NCBI GenBank assembly: GCA_036924085.1
Contig: JAVGWX010000014.1
Span: forward strand, 36,660,056 to 36,724,055
Direction: 5' to 3'
Length of the DNA stretch: 64,000 nucleotides
Origin: Ariolimax columbianus
Taxonomy: Eukaryota > Mollusca > Gastropoda > Stylommatophora > Arionidae
Of the stretch, positions 1 through 10,070 are shown in pieces (position 1 is the stretch's first letter; each line of letters begins with the position of its first letter). Below the pieces are notes generated by a model. That model worked only from the letters and a program-made list of their open reading frames with translations, searched no databases and was not told the DNA's origin. The position numbers and the translations under genes were made by a program.

Positions 1-1400
1 AGGCAGAGGTTTTTGGATTGAGAGGTGGAGGTGGTGGTAGTGAGAGGTGGAGGTAGTGGGAGTGAGAGGTGGAGGTCGTGGGAGTGAGAGGTGGAGGTAG
101 TGGGAGTGAGAGGTGGAGGTAATGAGAGTGGGAGATAGAGGGAGTCAGAGGTGGAGGTAGTGGGAGTGAGAGGAGGAGGTAGCGGGAGTGAGAGATGGAG
201 GGAGTGAGAGGTGGAGGTAGTGGGAGTGAGAGATGTAGGGAGTGAGAGGTGGAGGTAGTGGGAGTGGGAGGTGGAGAGTGGGAGCGAGAGGTGGAGGTAG
301 TGGGAGTGAGAGGTGGAGGTATTAAGAGTGGGAGATAGAGGGAGTCAGAGGTGGAGGTAGGGGAAGTGAGAGGAGGAGGTAGCGGGAGTGAGAGATGGAG
401 GGAGTGAGAGGTGGAGGTAGTGGGAGTGAGAGATGGAGGGAGTGAGAGGTGGAGGTAGTGGGAGTGGGAGGTGGAGAGTGGGAGTGAGAGGTGGAGGTAG
501 TGGGAGTGAGAAATGGACGGAGTGAGAGGTGGAGGTAGTGGGAGTGAGAGGTGGAGGTAGTGGGAGTGAGAGGTGGAGGTAGTGAGAGGTGGATGTAGCG
601 GGAGTTAGAGGTGGAGGTAGTGGGAGTGGAGATGGAGAGTGGAAGTGAGAGGTGGAGGTAGTGGGAGTGAGAGGTGGAGGTAGTGGGAGTGAGAGGTGGA
701 GTTAGTGGGAGTGAGACGTGGATTTAGTGGGAGTGAGAGGTGGAGGTAGTGGGAGTGGGAGATGGAGAGTGGGAGTGGGAGGTGGAGAGTGGAAGTGAGA
801 GGTGGAGGTAGTGGGAGTGAGAGGTGGAGGTAGTGGGAGTGAGAGGTGGAGGTAGTGGGAGTGAGAGGTGGAGGTAGTGGGAGTGAGAGGTGGAGGTAGG
901 TGGAGTGAGAGGTGGAGGTAGTGGGAGTGAGAGGTGGAGGTAGTGTGAGTGGAGATGGAGAGTGGAAGTGAGAGGTGGAGGTAGTGGGAGTGAGAGGTGG
1001 AGGTAGTGGGAGTGAGAGGTGGAGGTAGTGGGAGTGAGAGGTGGAGGTAGTGGGAGTGGAAGGTGGAGAGTGGGAGTGGCAAGTAGAGAGTGGAAGTGAG
1101 AGGTAGAGGTAGTTGGAGTGAGAGGTGGACGTAGTGGGAGTGAGAGGTGGAGGTAGTGGGAGTGAGACGTGGATTTAGTGGGAGTGAGAGGTGGAGGTAG
1201 TGGGAGTGGGAGATGGAGAGTGGGAGTGGGAGGTGGAGAGTGGAAGTGAGAGGTGGAGGTAGTGGGAGTGAGAGGTGGAGGTAGTGGGAGTGAGACGTGG
1301 AGGTAGTGGGAGTGAGAGGTGGAGGTAGTGGGAGTGGGAGATGGAGAGTGGGAGTGAGAAGTTGAGGGAGTGAGAGGCTGAGCTAATGGGATTGCGATGT
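1..1400. repeat. 22-bp G-rich minisatellite
   Basis: Direct reading shows a degenerate tandem array of about 22 bp with the core GAGGTGGAGGTAGTGGGAGT. Higher-order blocks include GAGATGGAG variants. The complementary strand is C/T-rich and its long open frames encode only Ser/Thr/His/Pro/Leu repeats. These frames follow from the absence of stop codons in the unit, so no gene is called. Confidence 0.95.
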
Positions 1401-2150
1401 GGAGGTAGTGGGAGTGAGAGTTGGAGCTGATGTGTGAGTAAGAGGTGATGTGTGGATCTGAGGTGGAGGTGATGTGTGACTGAGAGGTGGAGGTGATGTG
1501 TGAGTGAGATGTGATAAATGAGTGAGAGGTGGAGGTGATGTGAGTGAGAGGTTGAAGTGATGTGAGTGAGAGGTGGAGGTGATGTGAGTGAGAGGTGGAG
1601 GTGATGTGTGAGTGAAAGGTGGAGGTGATGTGTGAGTGAGAGATGGAGGTGATGTGTGAGTAAGAGGTGGAAGTGATGTGAGTGAGAGGTGGAGGTGATG
1701 TGTGAGTGAGAGGTGGAGGTGATGTGTGAGTGAGAGGTGGAGGTGATGTGTGAGTGAGAGGTGAAGGTGATGTGTAAGTGAGAGGTGGAGGTGATGTGTG
1801 AGTGAGAGGTTATATATGAGTGAGAGGTGATATATGAGTGAGAGGTGGAGGTGATGTGTGAGTGAGAGGTGGAGGTAATGTGTAAGTGAGAGGTGGAGGT
1901 GATGTGTGAGTGAGAGGTGGAGGTGATGTGTGAGTGAGAGGTGGAGGTGATGTGTGAGTGAGAGGTGGAGGTGATGTGTGAGTTAGAGGTCGAGGTGATT
2001 GGAGTTAGTGGTTGAGGTGATGTGTGATTGAGAGGTGGAGGTGATGTGTGAGTGAGAGGTGGAGGTGATGTGTGAGTGAGAGGTAGAGGTGATGTGTGAG
2101 TGATAGGTGGAGGTGATGTGTTAGTGAGAAGTGGAGATGATTTTACATTC
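1401..2150. repeat. 24-bp minisatellite, variant of the adjoining array
   Basis: The array continues with a changed unit of about 24 bp, core GAGGTGGAGGTGATGTGTGA. It shares the GAGGTGGAGGT half with the preceding block, so the two are related. A similar family recurs at 56600-57870, near the other end of the window. Confidence 0.93.
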
Positions 2151-2184
2151 AAAGGAATATGTAGAAGGAACTAAGGACTCATTA

Positions 2185-2830
2185 CAACTAGTCTAGTGTT
2201 GCCACTGGTGATGGCCACATGTGCTTTCTCTGGTCCTCGTATGTCGGGCAATTTTGCAGCATATGTTCAGCTGTCATTTTCCCTGTTCCACAGGTGTATT
2301 CATCAGTGCCACCTATCTTCAGTTTATTGAATAGATGGTACCTCAGTCTGTTGTGGCATGTGCGAAGTCTGAAGACCATGACCTGCTCTCTTCTGTTCAA
2401 CTGGTAATAGGCATCGTTTTTTGTGTAGCCAGTATGTTCTGTTTCCCATTTGGTCACGTGTCTGTCCCTAATAAACCTTTTGAATTCTTCGTAGGTCACA
2501 CTAGGATCTGGTTGTGGTAATCTTGCACAATCTTTTGTCAGTCTGTCTGCCTCCTCGTTGCCTTGAATGTTATAGTGGGATGGAACTCACTGTACCACTA
2601 CTCTTTTTGGTGCGGACTGCTGGCATAGTTGACAGAGTACTGTTCTTAAATCATTAAGTTCTGTATTTTTCTGGCTTTTCAGTGCTGTAACCACGGACAG
2701 GGCATCTGTAAACAGGACTATCTGGCTTTCATTGCTTTCGCCTTCCAGCATTGCTTCTACTGCAGCCTTCAGTGCCTCTGCCTCAAGCGATGTAATATGA
2801 TTTTCTTTAATAATGAATGCTATTTCTATT
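2185..2830 (-). mobile_element. I-superfamily non-LTR retrotransposon fragment (RNase H end and C-terminus)
   Basis: The - strand encodes the end of an RNase H domain (EAEALKAAVE, then TDALSVVTAL, then HYNIQGNEEADRL) followed by the C-terminal region seen four more times in this window (YQLNRREQVMVFRLR, then a Cys/His stretch with CGTGKMTAEH and QNCPTYEDQR). The element is cut off at both ends and lacks the (GAA)n tail of its relatives. An in-frame stop lies just before the PSHYNIQGNE motif. It is a dead fragment. RNase H plus a simple-repeat tail in sister copies points to the I superfamily, but the exact clade is inference. Confidence 0.85.
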
Positions 2831-2970
2831 ACGTCCGATCACCAGCAGAGCAGAGCTGGACTGTGGACAAAATCCTGGGTGTGATAACTTTCACAAACTT
2901 TTGATATGAACTATATAGCACCTGCATTATATACTATGTTTGCTAGCGTCATTCACTAACTTTTTCAGTA

Positions 2971-3045
2971 CAAGGGGCTTGTCATAAGTCTTTACCCTGA
3001 CCATGAAGGAGTCGGAGGAGAAATTTGAAATTCGGCCACCACCTG
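2971..3045. repeat. Left terminal inverted repeat of the mariner
   Basis: About 75 bp starting CAAGGGGCTTGTCATAAGTC match the reverse complement of 4069-4143 with few differences. The TA dinucleotide at 2969-2970 is the expected target-site copy. Confidence 0.88.
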
Positions 3046-3166
3046 AATTTATACAGTTCTGTCATCTCTGCGTGTCCTTGAGAAGACCTTCAGAAAAAAG
3101 TAACCTATTTTGTAAACTAAACCAGTTATCAGAAGCCAGTATCGTCACCGTCAAAATGATTTCCTT

Positions 3167-3943
3167 TCAGCTGTTTTTTAAGTTTTGGGAAAAGAAAAAA
3201 TCCGGGTGATAATGGTGAACCCATGTCTCATCTACTGTCGCCATGGTCGGCAACATGTTTTTCAACCGACACATTTTGAGCAACTGGCCACAGCAATCAA
3301 CCCTCGTTTGTTTCTGTTCACATGTCAGCAGACGCGGGACCCAGCAGGCACACACTGTTCACATGTCAGAAGACGCGGGACCCAGCGGGCATACACTGTT
3401 CACATGTCAGCAGACGCGGGACCCAGCAGGCACACACTGTTCACATGTCAGAAGACGCGGGACCCAGCGGGCATACACTGTTCACATGTCAGCAGACGCG
3501 GGACCCAGCGGGCATACACTGTTCACATGTCAGCAGACGCGGGACCCAGCAGGCACACACTGTTCACATGTCAGAAGACGCGTGACCCAGCGGGCATACA
3601 CTTTTCTCATGTTCAGTCTGTTGTGTGAAATTCTAAAAACGGTACTTTCATTCAGTTTTGCTGAACTAGATATCTCTGCAATTGTCATTTTCCTATCCTG
3701 GTCAAGGATTTTCTTCACTCTTGCAGCATTTTCATCGCTGCACTCTGAGGATGGTCTTCCTGATCTTGGAAGATCAGCAACATAAGAACGACCACACTTA
3801 AACTGCCTACACCAGATTTTTACAGAAGCACACGAAGGACATAATTCCTCAAACACTGGTTTCATCTCCCTGCCTATTAAAGTAGTGGTTTTTTCTTGCA
3901 ACATCAAGCATTTTATCACAGTTCTGGCCTCTGATTTCTCCAT
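3167..3943 (-). pseudogene. Mariner transposase pseudogene split by a tandem array
   Basis: Translation from ATG at 3943 (MEKSEARTVIKCL) gives the paired-like DNA-binding half of a mariner transposase: CASVKIWCRQFKCGR, DLPRSGRPS, a second helix region (KMTIAEISSS), and the linker ARWVTRLLTCEQ. The frame then enters the 41-bp array and stops. After the array coding resumes as CWVPRLLTCEQKQTRVD and reaches DETWVHHYHP at about 3210, the first catalytic Asp. The known order for the family is helix-turn-helix, WVP(R/H)xLT linker, D, D, D. Only the first D survives. It is a transposon relic, not a host SETMAR gene. Confidence 0.88.
3319..3605. repeat. 41-bp tandem array (7 units) inside the mariner transposase
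   Basis: CACATGTCAG begins at 3319, 3360, 3401, 3442, 3483, 3524 and 3565, an exact 41-bp period. On the - strand each unit is the transposase linker segment RWVPRLLTCEQ, so the array is a duplication of the element's own coding sequence. Alternate units carry CAG/AAG and GCAGG/GCGGG variants, which suggests growth in two-unit steps. Confidence 0.93.
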
Positions 3944-4068
3944 TGTTCTGACAAACCCTTAGAGTAAAAGATCCGGTCAATAAGGTGTGTTGCGCCATGC
4001 ACCATACAGGGTAAACCCGTCTAGGAGGGAAATTCATACTTCTCAAGTCCAGAACAAATTAAATGAGC

Positions 4069-4143
4069 TACATACCTGCCAAAGTTCAACTTTCTCCTCC
4101 TACTCCTTCATAGTCAGGGTAAAGACTTATGACAAGCCTCTTG
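4069..4143. repeat. Right terminal inverted repeat of the mariner
   Basis: Inverted partner of 2971-3045; read on the - strand it starts CAAGAGGCTTGTCATAAGTC. It is followed by TA at 4144-4145. Confidence 0.88.
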
Positions 4144-4287
4144 TATTTCACGATATGCTTGGTTTGACGTTTTAGTTAAACAATTCAGTATTGAGTAACT
4201 AAATGTATATTTATTTGTAGCTCACGATGAACATTTCTGGTTGAAACGTTATATCTCGATGAGCTTGTCTGTACTGACACATACACA

Positions 4288-4705
4288 TTTCTTCTTCTTC
4301 TTCTTCGTACGCAGTCATACAGTAACCATTTTTTTTCGAAAAAAGCGGCGGTCATCCTGAGGCTCTCGCCACTGTCATAGAGCTTCTCTTGTGGTTCCAC
4401 TGGTGATGGCCACATCTGCTCTCTCTGATCCTCGTATGTCGGGCAGTTCTGCAGCAGATGCTCAGCGGTCATTTTCTCGGTACCACACGGGCATTCGTCA
4501 GTACCACCTATCTTTAATTTGTTGAATAGGTGGTACCTCAGTCTATTGTGGCCAATGCGAAGTCTGAAGACCACGACCTGCTCTCTTCTGTTCAACTGGT
4601 AATAGGCATCGTTTTTGTTGTAGCCAGTATGTTCAGTTTCCCATTTGGTCATGTATCTGGCTTTGATAAGCCGTTTTGACTCTTCGTACGTCAACATACA
4701 CATTT
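4288..4705 (-). mobile_element. I-superfamily retrotransposon 3' end with (GAA)n tail
   Basis: The - strand encodes YEESKRLIKARYMTKWETEH, YQLNRREQVVVFRLR, LFNKLKIGGTDECPCG, EKMTAEHLLQNCP and MTAAFFEKKW, closely matching the C-terminus of the longer copy ending at 27445. The 3' end at 4288-4306 is a run of GAA on the - strand, a tail type used by I-like elements. It is 5' truncated, as usual for target-primed insertions. Confidence 0.88.
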
Positions 4706-4905
4706 GACTTCTTTTTGTCCTTTTCGTTCGCAATATTGTTTCCTGTTACGTCTACACAGTAACCCCGGTTTTCTGGATAGCGGTTGTTGTAGTGAAGAGT
4801 TCTTCGGGGCTTCCAAACAGCTTTGTGTGAAGATTCGTCTAAGTGGGCCAGTGCTCAGTACGCAATTTAAGCCTGCGGAAATGGTACTCAATCTATTATG
4901 TTCCG
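4706..4905 (-). mobile_element. Probable tail of a second, diverged I-like element
   Basis: The - strand open frame has NRTEHNRLS, then LRRIFTQSCLEAPKNSSLQQ and RKPGLL. The spacing resembles the NRREQ...HNRLRYH...AAFF end of the I-like family, but the match is weak. It directly abuts the 5' side of the preceding fragment. Confidence 0.4.
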
Positions 4906-4971
4906 TTCTGTTGAGGAACAGGATCACTTGTGCTACTCGATAAAGGCAGTGATAGTTGTCTCTCGTTTGGT

Positions 4972-5288
4972 CGATCCTCCGTATGGCTTAGATTATCTAA
5001 TAATCGATCTTCCTTATGGCTTAGATTATCTTATAATCGATCCTCCTTATGGCTTAGATTATCATATAATCGACCCTTCTTATGGCTTAGATTATCTTAT
5101 AATCGATCCTCCTTATGGCTTAGAATATTTTATAATCGATCCTTTTTTGGCTTAGATTATCTTATAATAGATCCTCCTTATGGCGTAATCTTATAACCGA
5201 TCTTTCTTATGGCTTAGATTATCTTATAATCGATCCGACATATGGCTTAGATTATCTAATAATCGATCCTTCTTAAGGCTTAGATCCT
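4972..5288. repeat. 33-bp tandem array, left part
   Basis: About nine to ten units built on GGCTTAGATTATCTTATAAT plus CGATCCTCCTTAT, period 33 bp. Because 33 is divisible by 3, several frames stay open, without meaning. The array is interrupted at 5299 by an LTR and resumes at 6264. Confidence 0.92.
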
Positions 5289-5298
5289 TCTTATCTAA

Positions 5299-6263
5299 TG
5301 TAACAGTTCCCGCCGGAGCAGAGAGTTTAGGATAGGGGTGATGTGGTTGCTGATAACAAATGTACCTGAATGCGTGTCAAGGTCACTCACCGTCTCAACA
5401 AAGGAGAACATAGTTGGGGCAAAGAATGTGGACAGGTAGGAGCTGACTACTGGCCTTCCGATTTGGGTAGGGAGAGAATGATTGACAGACGGATTGGCAG
5501 CGGGGCTTGCTGCGAGAGAATGAGTGACAGGTGTGCAAAGTGTTTCGTTCCAATAAGACTGAATATAGCCATCCCCTGAGATCCATTGGTCAAGCTCTAA
5601 CTTTGCTTGATTGTATATACCTTGAGACAAAGTTTAGCTCAGGAGGCTGGATGGAGAGGAGGCTGGATAGAGAGATGAGAGCGAGAGAGAGAGAGACTGA
5701 ATTTAGATAGTATGTTTAACTCACCGACTTAGATAGAGGAGCGATTGATAGACTCTTTCACGAATTTTAGTGATAGAACAGGATCGCTCAAGTAGGTGTG
5801 TGAGTTTTGTATTAAGTGATAATCTGAACGTTGTGTTGTGAGCAGGGCACAATGTGAACGAGGTATGTCCAGATCGCCCGCCTGAGAGGATTTGAGTGAG
5901 AAAGAGTATTTGATAAGGTGTGTTGAGGACGCAGTTAAGGCGAGGTGTGTGTGATGTAATTGCAAGGCAATAGAAATGGGTTTAGATAGTTGGGAATTCC
6001 ATCAATAGCTAATGATTAAAATTTCCGCTTTATTTAATATTTATATTAACTTATATATAACATAGGAATAATTAGTTTAGATGATATGTATTGAATTGTG
6101 TTTGTCATTCCACTACTCATTTTTATGATATGAGTATTTTGTAATAAATATGCCATCTGATGTGTGCCATATTATTTGAAGTGTGTGGTCATGATGATGT
6201 GGATGAGTGTGAGAATGTTCTGAGTTAGAAGAACGGCCAGGGCAAACAGTGAGGTCTGTTATT
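5299..6263 (+). mobile_element. Probable solo LTR, copy 1
   Basis: About 965 bp starting TGTAACAGTTCCCGCCGGAG and ending near GTCTGTTATT recurs at 41052-42027 and, inverted, at 50231-51180. It has a TATATA at about 5612 and an AATAAA at 6143, the order expected for U3-R-U5. It lies inside the 33-bp array; the flanking bases CTAA (left) and CTTA (right) could be a mutated 4-bp target duplication. No gag or pol is attached. A non-autonomous DNA element is the alternative, but the TG start and the clean 4-bp duplication of copy 2 favour an LTR. Confidence 0.7.
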
Positions 6264-6312
6264 CTTATAATCGATCCTCATTATGGCTTAGATTATCATA
6301 TAATCGACTTTT
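6264..6312. repeat. 33-bp tandem array, right remnant
   Basis: CTTATAATCGATCCTCATTA followed by TGGCTTAGATTATC continues the 33-bp unit seen at 4972-5288. This shows the LTR is an insertion into a pre-existing array. Confidence 0.85.
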
Positions 6313-6384
6313 GGTTGTCAGCTATGTCCCAGCCTTTTCTGATTTTTAATCCATTTCAGCACGAATCCTTACTACTCACGCGTA

Positions 6385-6890
6385 CGTCTGTGATTTCTCT
6401 TTCTCTCTTTTCCTATCTCTCTTTTTTTCTCTCTCTTTCTCTCTCTTTCTTTCTCTCTTTCTCTGTCTCTTTCCCTTGCTATCTCTCTCTCTTTCTCTCT
6501 CTTTCTTCTCTCTTTCTCTCTCTCTCTTTCTCTCTCCCTTTTTCTCTCTTTTTCTCTCTCTTTTTCTCCCTTGTTCTCGCTTTCTCTCTATTTTTCTCTC
6601 TCTCTCCCTTTCTCTCTCTCTTTCTCTCTCTCTCTCTTTCTCTCTCTATTTCTCTCTATCTATTTTTTCTCTCTTTCTCTCTCTCTTTCTCTCTCTCTCT
6701 TTCTCTCTCTATTTCTCTTTCTTTTTACTCTTTCTTTCTCTCTATCTCTTTCTCTCTGTCTCTTTCCCTCTCTTTCTCCTTTTCTCTCTCTATCTCTCTT
6801 TTCCGTTTTCTCTCTCTCCCTCTGTGCGCCCCTGCGTGTGCGTGAGAGGGAGAGAGAGAGAGAGAGAGAAAAAGAGAGAAAGAGACCCGT
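6385..6890. repeat. Polypyrimidine (CTTT/CT)n tract
   Basis: About 450 bp of imperfect CTCTCTTTCT repeats on the + strand end in a GAGAGAG run at 6845-6890. Ser/Leu/Phe-only reading frames here are artefacts of the repeat. It could form triplex (H-DNA) structure, which is inference. Confidence 0.95.
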
Positions 6891-7005
6891 TACAAGTAAA
6901 TATGCACGTGTGGTTGTATAATAAAGTGTGTAATTTAATCCTCTAATTTTCAGTTAACTGTCGTTCTGCTGCGGTAACTCCTTTCAAAGACGTTTATTCC
7001 ACAAC
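6887..7005 (+). repeat. Interspersed repeat end, partner of 22487-22625
   Basis: CGTTACAA, CGTGTGGTTGTATAATAAAG and CTCTAATTTTCAG recur in the same order at 22487-22625. Both copies contain AATAAA and follow a low-complexity purine/GT tract, so they may be the 3' part of one retroelement. Similarity is partial. Confidence 0.5.
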
Positions 7006-7405
7006 CGACATATCATAAACTGATCTTACTTCTGCCAGTCCTCTCTAAAATGAGGTATAGGCCCGTCTGTCAAGACTAAATACACTCATTCACGTATTAA
7101 AATTGGGCTGGTTTCAGTCAGCAGATATCAATCAACAATTCATTTTGCGAAGCTAACTCGGCGAGTAGTTAGGGGTAATAGGTTTGAGATTTCAAACTGG
7201 AGCAAGGCCATATCCATCCCGAGCCAGGGCCGAGAGCCTAAAGTTGTTGACCGATTGGATACGTGAATGTAGAGTTTACAATCGTATGTTAAATACAATT
7301 CAAAAGTGTGTCTGTCTTAGAAAACTCAATGACTTTCATCTTGTAATATCTTATTGATTGACGTCTAGAGGTTAATCATTAAATTCATGTTCGTAACTTG
7401 TACAA
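7006..7405. other. No recognisable feature
   Basis: I see no long frame, tandem repeat or match to the repeat families found elsewhere in the window. Confidence 0.5.
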
Positions 7406-7481
7406 TGGAGGCTAAGTAGGCACAGAGTTAAACGTCGGTCTCACAATCAGAACTCAACGGGTTCAAATCCCGCCGTATCCA
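7406..7481 (+). mobile_element. tRNA-derived SINE head
   Basis: GGCTAAGTAGGCACAGAG resembles a Pol III A box and GGGTTCAAATCCCGCC a B box, at tRNA-like spacing of about 45 bp. There is no clean cloverleaf, so a SINE head is more likely than a tRNA gene. Confidence 0.65.
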
Positions 7482-7555
7482 GTTTGGCAGACACGGGATT
7501 CTTTTTTGGTATCATCGCTTCTCCACGCTCGGAAAGTATTGTCAACCTACCTATC

Positions 7556-7592
7556 AAGAAACATAACAGCTTAATAGGTTGGCAGTTGGTAA
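7556..7592. repeat. Single left-hand unit of the 40-bp array
   Basis: AAGAAACATAACAGCTTAAT then AGGTTGGCAGTTG is one unit of the array that fills 9362-10070. It lies on the other side of the retrotransposon at 7596-9350, so the element interrupts the array. Confidence 0.85.
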
Positions 7593-7595
7593 GGG

Positions 7596-9355
7596 ATGGG
7601 ATGGGGCAGGTGTTTTATATACCTCTGCTGGTATTGCATCAGCTCTTGGAGCTTTTCCTATAGGATCACTGAACTCTTCTGCCACATGTGGGCTGAAGGA
7701 AAAATTCCGCAGAAGCTAAAGGACGCCTCAATCGTTCACCTGTACAAAAGAAGAGGCAACCGTCAGGAATGCGACAATCATCGTGGAATATCGCTACTCT
7801 CCGTAGCAGGCAAGATCCTAGCTCGCTTACTGCTAAACAGGCTCAACAAACACCTTGAACAAAGCCACGACCTCCCAGAAAGCCAATGTGGATTCAGAGC
7901 CGGAAGAGGAATAGTGGACATGATTTTTGCCGCTCGCCAAGTAAAAGAGATGTGTCGGGAACAAAATCAGGCCTTGTACACCACGTTTATTGATTTGACA
8001 AAGGCATTTGATACAGTGAACAGAGAAGGGCTGTGGATGATAATGTACAAGTTTGGCTGCCCCAACAAGTTCATAACCACGGAGAAACAGCAACACGAAG
8101 GCACGTGTGCTCGTGTACTGGACAGCGGTGCAATCTCTAAAACGTTTCTAGTATCAAACGGAGTAAAACAAGGATGTATACTCGCCCCGACCTTGTTCAG
8201 CATGATGTTCGTGGCCACGATGACAGACGCCTTCAGATCACTGGAGTTTGGAATACCCATAATGTACCGCACAGATGGCAAGTTACTCAATCCCAGAAGA
8301 ATGAAGGCCAAAACCAAAGTGGCTGGCGAGATAATCAGGGAACTTGTATTTGCTGACCACTGCGCTCTAATGAGCAACTCAAAACTGTACATGCAGGTTG
8401 CAATGGACCGGTTCTCTGCCGCATGCAAACAATTTTGGCCTGGCCATAAATGCCAAAAAAAACAGAGGTCACGTACCAACCAGTACCAGGCATGCCGTAC
8501 ACAAAACCATAGACTACAGTCAGCGGGCAGATGCTGAATGTCGTAGACAAATTGACGTAACTGGGCAGCACGCTGTCGAGATCTGTCAGCCTAGACGAGG
8601 AGGTGGCAAGCAGAATAGCAAAGGCCAGCACAGCCTTTGGTAGAATGCACTCGATGGTCTGGGCACGTCGTGGCATCAGCGTCAAGACCAAACTCAAAGT
8701 CTACCGTGCAACCATCATTCCAACCCTGCTATACGCTTGCGAAAGCTGGACTGTATACTCTGGACATGCAAGGAGGTTAAACCACTTCCACACAGGTTGC
8801 CTGAGGCGAATATTCCACATCCGATGGCAAGATCGTGTCACTGACATCTAGGTTCTCTCGAGGGCTAACATGCCCAGCATCCATGCCCTACTAGAAAAAA
8901 GCACGACTAGGATGGGCCGGACACCTCGTCCGTATGTCAGACGAGCGGCTCCCAAAGAAGCTTCTCTACGGCGAGCTGAGATAAGGATGGCGCGAGAGAG
9001 GGCGCCCAAAGAAACGTTTTAAAGACGGTCTGAAGGACTCAATGAAACGTTGCCAGATAGACATCGACATCTAGGAATGTCTTGCGCAAAACAGATCTGA
9101 CTGGAGAAGCGCAGTCAAATCGAGTGTAGCTACCGGCGAAGACGACCGTGTTGTAAAAGCCCAGAGCAGACGCGAGACCCGGAAATCCCGAACAGCGGGA
9201 ACACCATCACCTTCTACAAACCTCGTGTGTCCGATATGTAGCAGAAGTTTTCGAGCCCGCTTTGGCCTGTTCAGCCACATGAGCACCCACACCGAACAGG
9301 GAAATCTGTGACAAGGATGATCTCGGCGGTCCTCATCGACAACGACGGACAGCTA
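7596..9355 (+). mobile_element. 5'-truncated non-LTR retrotransposon with C-terminal C2H2 finger
   Basis: The largest frame (7596-8537) encodes a reverse transcriptase: WAEGKIPQKLKDASIVHLYK, CDNHRGISLLSVAGKILARL, CGFRAGRG, FIDLTKAFDTVN with the first catalytic Asp, GVKQGCILAPTLFS, and FADHCAL, where the second Asp of the usual FADD box is His. The protein then frameshifts; 8603-8851 continues as ASTAFGRMHSMVWARRGISV and LLYACESWTVYSGHARRLNH, and about 9215-9300 encodes a C2H2 finger (CPICSRSFRARFGLFSHMST). With a lost catalytic Asp and shifts it is dead. The clade is not assigned. It sits inside the 40-bp array. Confidence 0.88.
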
Positions 9356-9361
9356 TTAATT

Positions 9362-10070
9362 AATTAGGTTGGCAGTTGTAAGAGCAAGAAACATATAACA
9401 GCTTAATAGGTTGGCAATTGTAAGAGAAAGACACATAACAGCTTAATAAGTTGGCAGTTGTAAGAGAAAGAAACATAACAGCTAAATAGGTTGGCAGTTG
9501 TAAGAGAAAGACACATAACAGCTTAATAAGTTGGCAGTTGTAAGAGAAAGAAACATAACAGCTTAATAGGTTTTTCAGTTGTAAGAGAAAGAAACATAAC
9601 AGCTTAATAGGTTGGTAGTTGTAATAGAAAGAAACATAACAGCTTAATAGGTTAGCAGTTGTAATAGAAAGAAACATAACAGCTTAATAGGTTGGTAGTT
9701 GTAAGAGCAAGAAACATAACAGCTTAATAGGTTAGCAGTTGTAATAGAAAGAAACATAACAGCTTAATAGGTTAGCAGTTGTAATAGAAAGAAACATAAC
9801 AGCTTAATAGGTTGGTAGTTGTAAGAGAAAGAAACATAACAGCTTAATAGGTTAGCAGTTGTAATAGAAAGAAACATAACAGCTTAATAGGTTGGTAGTT
9901 GTAAGAGAAAGAAACATAACAGCTTAATAGGTTGGTAGTTGTAAGAGAAAGAAACATAACAGCTTAATAGGTTAGCAGTTGTAATAGAAAGAAACATAAC
10001 AGCTTAATAGGTTGGCAGTTGTAAGAGCAAGAAACATAACAGCTTAATAGGTTGGTAGTTGTAATAGTGA
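9362..10070. repeat. 40-bp tandem array (about 17 units)
   Basis: Units of GGTTGGCAGTTGTAAGAGAA plus AGAAACATAACAGCTTAATA, with alternating GGCAGTTGTAAGAG, TAGCAGTTGTAATAG and GGTAGTTGTAAGAG variants. The alternation suggests multi-unit duplication. Coding frames through it are repeat artefacts. Confidence 0.95.

Larger units (their letters stand above)
2969..4145 (-). mobile_element. Defective mariner element, TA-flanked
   Basis: Terminal inverted repeats beginning CAAGRGGCTTGTCATAAGTC lie at 2971 and, inverted, end at 4143; each is flanked by TA, the mariner target duplication. Reading from 3943 downward, the - strand encodes a mariner/SETMAR-type transposase with an N-terminal helix-turn-helix region (residues 1 to about 125), then the first catalytic Asp in DETWVHHYHP, then a jump to the family's C-terminal WFSLQ and KCINSGG-like residues. 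The part carrying the second and third catalytic Asp is deleted, so it cannot encode an active transposase. A 41-bp tandem array interrupts the gene upstream of DETW. Confidence 0.9.

Noticed and set aside
1175..2152. A 325-residue Ser/Thr/His/Pro-rich frame on the - strand
   Set aside because: Pure minisatellite translation with no start context, no signal peptide and no non-repetitive part.
3530..3943. A SETMAR-like host gene
   Set aside because: The similarity is to the mariner part only. Inverted repeats and TA target sites enclose it, and no SET domain is present.
5299..6263. Protein-coding genes inside the LTR copies
   Set aside because: Short frames on both strands are not preserved among the three copies, and no gag, protease or RT motifs are seen.
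6249..6946. Hydrophobic Ser/Leu/Phe-rich frames
   Set aside because: CT-rich simple sequence; amino-acid bias is set by the dinucleotide repeat.
7406..7481. A genuine tRNA gene
   Set aside because: A- and B-box-like motifs are present but I could not pair acceptor and anticodon stems convincingly, so SINE head is the safer call.
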